Assembly: GCF_000003605.2 (NCBI RefSeq)
Contig: NW_003145790.1
Span: 269,970 to 333,969, forward strand
DNA length: 64,000 bases
Source of the DNA: Saccoglossus kowalevskii
Lineage: Eukaryota; Hemichordata; Enteropneusta; Harrimaniidae
Direction: 5' to 3'
Shown: positions 61,555-64,000 of the stretch, piece after piece
Numbering within the stretch: position 1 is the stretch's first letter
Layout of the letters: each line of letters opens with the position of its first letter
Position numbers and translations under genes: made by a program
The notes under the pieces: model-generated
What the model saw: only the letters and a program-made list of their open reading frames with translations
Database searches by the model: none
Told to the model about the DNA's origin: nothing

Positions 61555-64000
61555 GCTAGGCACTGTGAGTCACTGCGTGGCTGAGCACTTGAGTCACCAC
61601 GTGGCTGTGCACTGTCAGTCACCACGTGACTGAGCACATTGAGTCACCACGTGGGTGCGCACTGTGAGTCGCCATGTGGCTGAGCACTGTGAGTCACCAC
61701 GTGGCTGTCCTATGAGTCAGTGGAGGGTTCAGCAAAATGTATTGGGGGGGTCCAAGCTACGCTTAAAATATACGGAGCGTAAATCGCAGAGAAACTATGC
61801 GTAATCCAGATGATATGAATCGTCATGCGTTTGGGGAGGGGCATGCCCCCCTGCCCCTGGATCCGCCACTACCACGAGTCACCACGTGGCTGGGCACTGT
61901 GAGTCACCACGTGGCTGTGCATTGTGAGTCACCACGTGGCTGTGTACTGTGAGTTACCACGTGACTGTGCACTGTGAGTCACCACATGGCTGAGCACTGT
62001 GAGTCACCACGTGACTGTGCACTGTGAGTCACCACGTGACTGTGCACTGTGAGTCATCACGTGGCTGTGCACTGTGAGTCACCACGTGACTGTGCACTGT
62101 GAGTCATCACGTGGCTGTGCACTGTGAGTCACCACGTGACTGTGTACTGTGAGTTACCACGTGACTGTGCACTGTGAGTCATCACGTGGCTGTGCACTGT
62201 GAGTTACCACGTGACTGTGCACTGTGAGTCATCACGTGGCTGTGCACTGTGAGTCATCACGTGACTGTGCACTGTGAGTCATCACGTGGCTGCGTACTGT
62301 GAGTTACCACGTGACTGTGCACTGTGAGTCACCACATGGCTGAGCACTGTGAGTCACCACGTGACTGTGCACTGTGAGTCATCACGTGGCTGAGCACTGT
62401 GAGTCACCACGTGGGTGTGCACTGTGACTCACCACGTGGTTGTGTACTGTTAATCACCACGTGGCTGAGCACTGTGAGTTACCACGTGGCTGAGCACTGT
62501 GAGTTACCACGTGGCTGGGCACTGTGAGTCACCACGTGGCTGTGCACTGTGAGTCACCACGTGGCTGTGTAATGTGAGTTACCACGTGACTGTGCACTGT
62601 GAGTCACCACATGGCTGAGCACTGTGAGTCACCACGTGGCTGCGTACTGTGAGTCACCACGTGGCTGTGCACTGTGAGTCACCACGTGGCTGCACTGTGA
62701 GTCACCACGTGGCTGAGCACTGTGAGTCACCACAAGGCTGAGCACTGTGAGTCACCACGTGGCTGTGAACTGTGAGTCACCACATGGCTGTGCACTGTGA
62801 GTCACCACGTGGCTGTGCACTGTGAGTCACCACGTGGCTGCGTACTGTGAGTTACCACGTGACTGTGCACTGTGAGTCACCACATGGCTGAGCACTGTGA
62901 GTCACCACGTGACTGTGCACTGTGAGTCATCACGTGGCTGAGCACTGTGAGTCACCACGTGGGTGTGCACTGTGAGTCACCACGTGGCTGAGCACTGTGA
63001 GTTACCACGTGGTTGTGCACTGTGAGTCACCATATGGCCGTGCACTATGAGTCAACACGTGGTTGTGCACTGTGAGTCACCACGTGGTTGTGCACTGTTA
63101 GTCACCACATGGCTGTGCACTGTGAGTCACCACGTGGCTGTGAACTGTGAGTCACCACGTGGCTTTGCACTGTAAGTCACCACGTGGCTGTGAACTGTGA
63201 GTCACCACGTGGCCGTGCACTGTAAGTCACCACAAGGCTGTGAACTGTGAGTCACCACGTGGCTGTGAACTGTGAGTCACCACGTGGCTGCGCACTGTGA
63301 GTCACAACGTGGCTGCGTACTGTGAGTCACCACGTGGCTGTGCACTGTGAGTCACCACGTGGCTGCACTGTGAGTCACCACGTGGCTGTGAACTGTGAGT
63401 CACCACGTGGCTGTGCACTGTGAGTCACCACATGGCTGTGAACTGTGAGTCACCACGTGACTGTGCACTGTGAGTCACCACGTGGCTGTGAACTGTGAGT
63501 TACCACGTGACTGTGCACTGTGAGTCACCACGTGGCTGTGCACTGTGAGTCACCACGTGGCTGCACTGTAAGTCACCACGTGGCTGTGAACTGTGAGTCA
63601 CCACGTGGCCGTGCACTGTAAGTCACCACAAGGCTGTGAACTGTGAGTCACCACGTGGCTGTGAACTGTGAGTCACCACGTGGCTGCGCACTGTGAGTCA
63701 CAACGTGGCTGCGTACTGTGAGTCACCACGTGGCTGTGCACTGTGAGTCACCACGTGGCTGCACTGTGAGTCACCACAAGGCTGTGAACTGTGAGTCACC
63801 ACGTGACTGTGCACTGTGAGTCACCACATGGCTGAGCACTGTGAGTCACCACGTGGGTGTGCACTGTGAGTCACCACATGGCTGTGAACTGTGAGTCACC
63901 ACGTGACTGTGCACTGTGAGTCACCACGTGGCTGTGAACTGTGAGTTACCACGTGACTGTGCACTGTGAGTCACCACGTGGCTGTGCACTGTGAGTCACC
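61555..64000. repeat. 25-base minisatellite with AP-1-like and E-box words, ~90 units
   Basis: The consensus unit is CTGTGAGTCACCACGTGGCTGTGCA. It contains TGAGTCA (AP-1 consensus) and, three bases later, CACGTG (E-box) within CCACGTGG. Variants include CACGTGAC, CACATGG, CACAAGG, GAGTTACC and GAGTCATC, plus shortened ~21-base units (GGCTGCACTG). The array runs off the window's right end. Blocks of several units are duplicated exactly, for example from 63171 and again from 63567. The 25-base period and the internal TGA stop every frame, so it is non-coding. Confidence 0.97.
61718..61871. mobile_element. hAT-like element inserted in the 25-base array
   Basis: The element starts CAGTGGAGGGTTCAG and ends CCCCTGGATCCGCCACTA, imperfect inverted repeats of the CAGTGGCGGATCCAG type. 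The flanking 8-mers CTATGAGT (61710-61717) and CCACGAGT (61872-61879) agree at 6 of 8 positions, both differences being transitions, as expected of a hAT target duplication within a repeat unit. Non-coding, 154 bases. Confidence 0.8.

Noticed and set aside
61555-64000. CRISPR-like array or repetitive protein
   Set aside because: There are no unique spacers. The 25-base unit is contiguous, and its period and TGA words close all frames.

Overview
This is metazoan nuclear DNA: AT-rich, gene-poor, and full of non-autonomous transposon remnants, minisatellites and (AT)n tracts, with a 191-base assembly gap. Almost no long open frames exist outside one animal-type rhodopsin-family GPCR. The peptide-GPCR type, the LINE 3' fragment and the hAT-like ends reading GTGGCGGATCC all suit a marine invertebrate such as a non-vertebrate deuterostome or lophotrochozoan. 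The species cannot be fixed from the sequence alone.

Region 1-9.4 kb holds the only secure gene, an intact 434-residue peptide-type GPCR (4918-6222, + strand) closest in motif architecture to thyrotropin-releasing-hormone-receptor-like receptors. A splice acceptor sits 11 bases before its ATG, so a 5' untranslated exon is likely. The receptor keeps ERY, NPxxY and the sodium-pocket residues but has Val in place of the CWxP tryptophan. The gene lies between two inverted ~205-base repeat arms (1-214 and 9179-9383) and near copies of a short TTAA-ended inverted-repeat element.

Region 9.4-15 kb contains a third copy of that element, a 55-base minisatellite of about 21 units (10795-11957), a ~390-base fold-back palindrome (12666-13055) and the 3' end of a LINE (14137-14930). 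From 15 to 42.5 kb there is mostly unassignable AT-rich DNA with degraded repeats, two dispersed-repeat pairs and one hAT-like element (38011-38164). From 42.5 to 49.5 kb lie three inverted-repeat elements, one of them interrupted by the gap. Region 51.4-54.7 kb is an old, diverged, ~1.65-kb tandem duplication with no coding capacity. A possible short spliced gene lies on the - strand at 56851-57972, and a 38-codon small ORF at 60258.

From about 61555 to the window end there is a 25-base minisatellite of roughly 90 units. Each consensus unit carries TGAGTCA (AP-1 type) and CACGTG (E-box). The array shows internal higher-order duplication and is interrupted by a hAT-like insertion with a recognisable 8-base target duplication. 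No operon-like or pathway-level organisation is visible. Comparisons between repeat copies were made by eye, so identities are qualitative.
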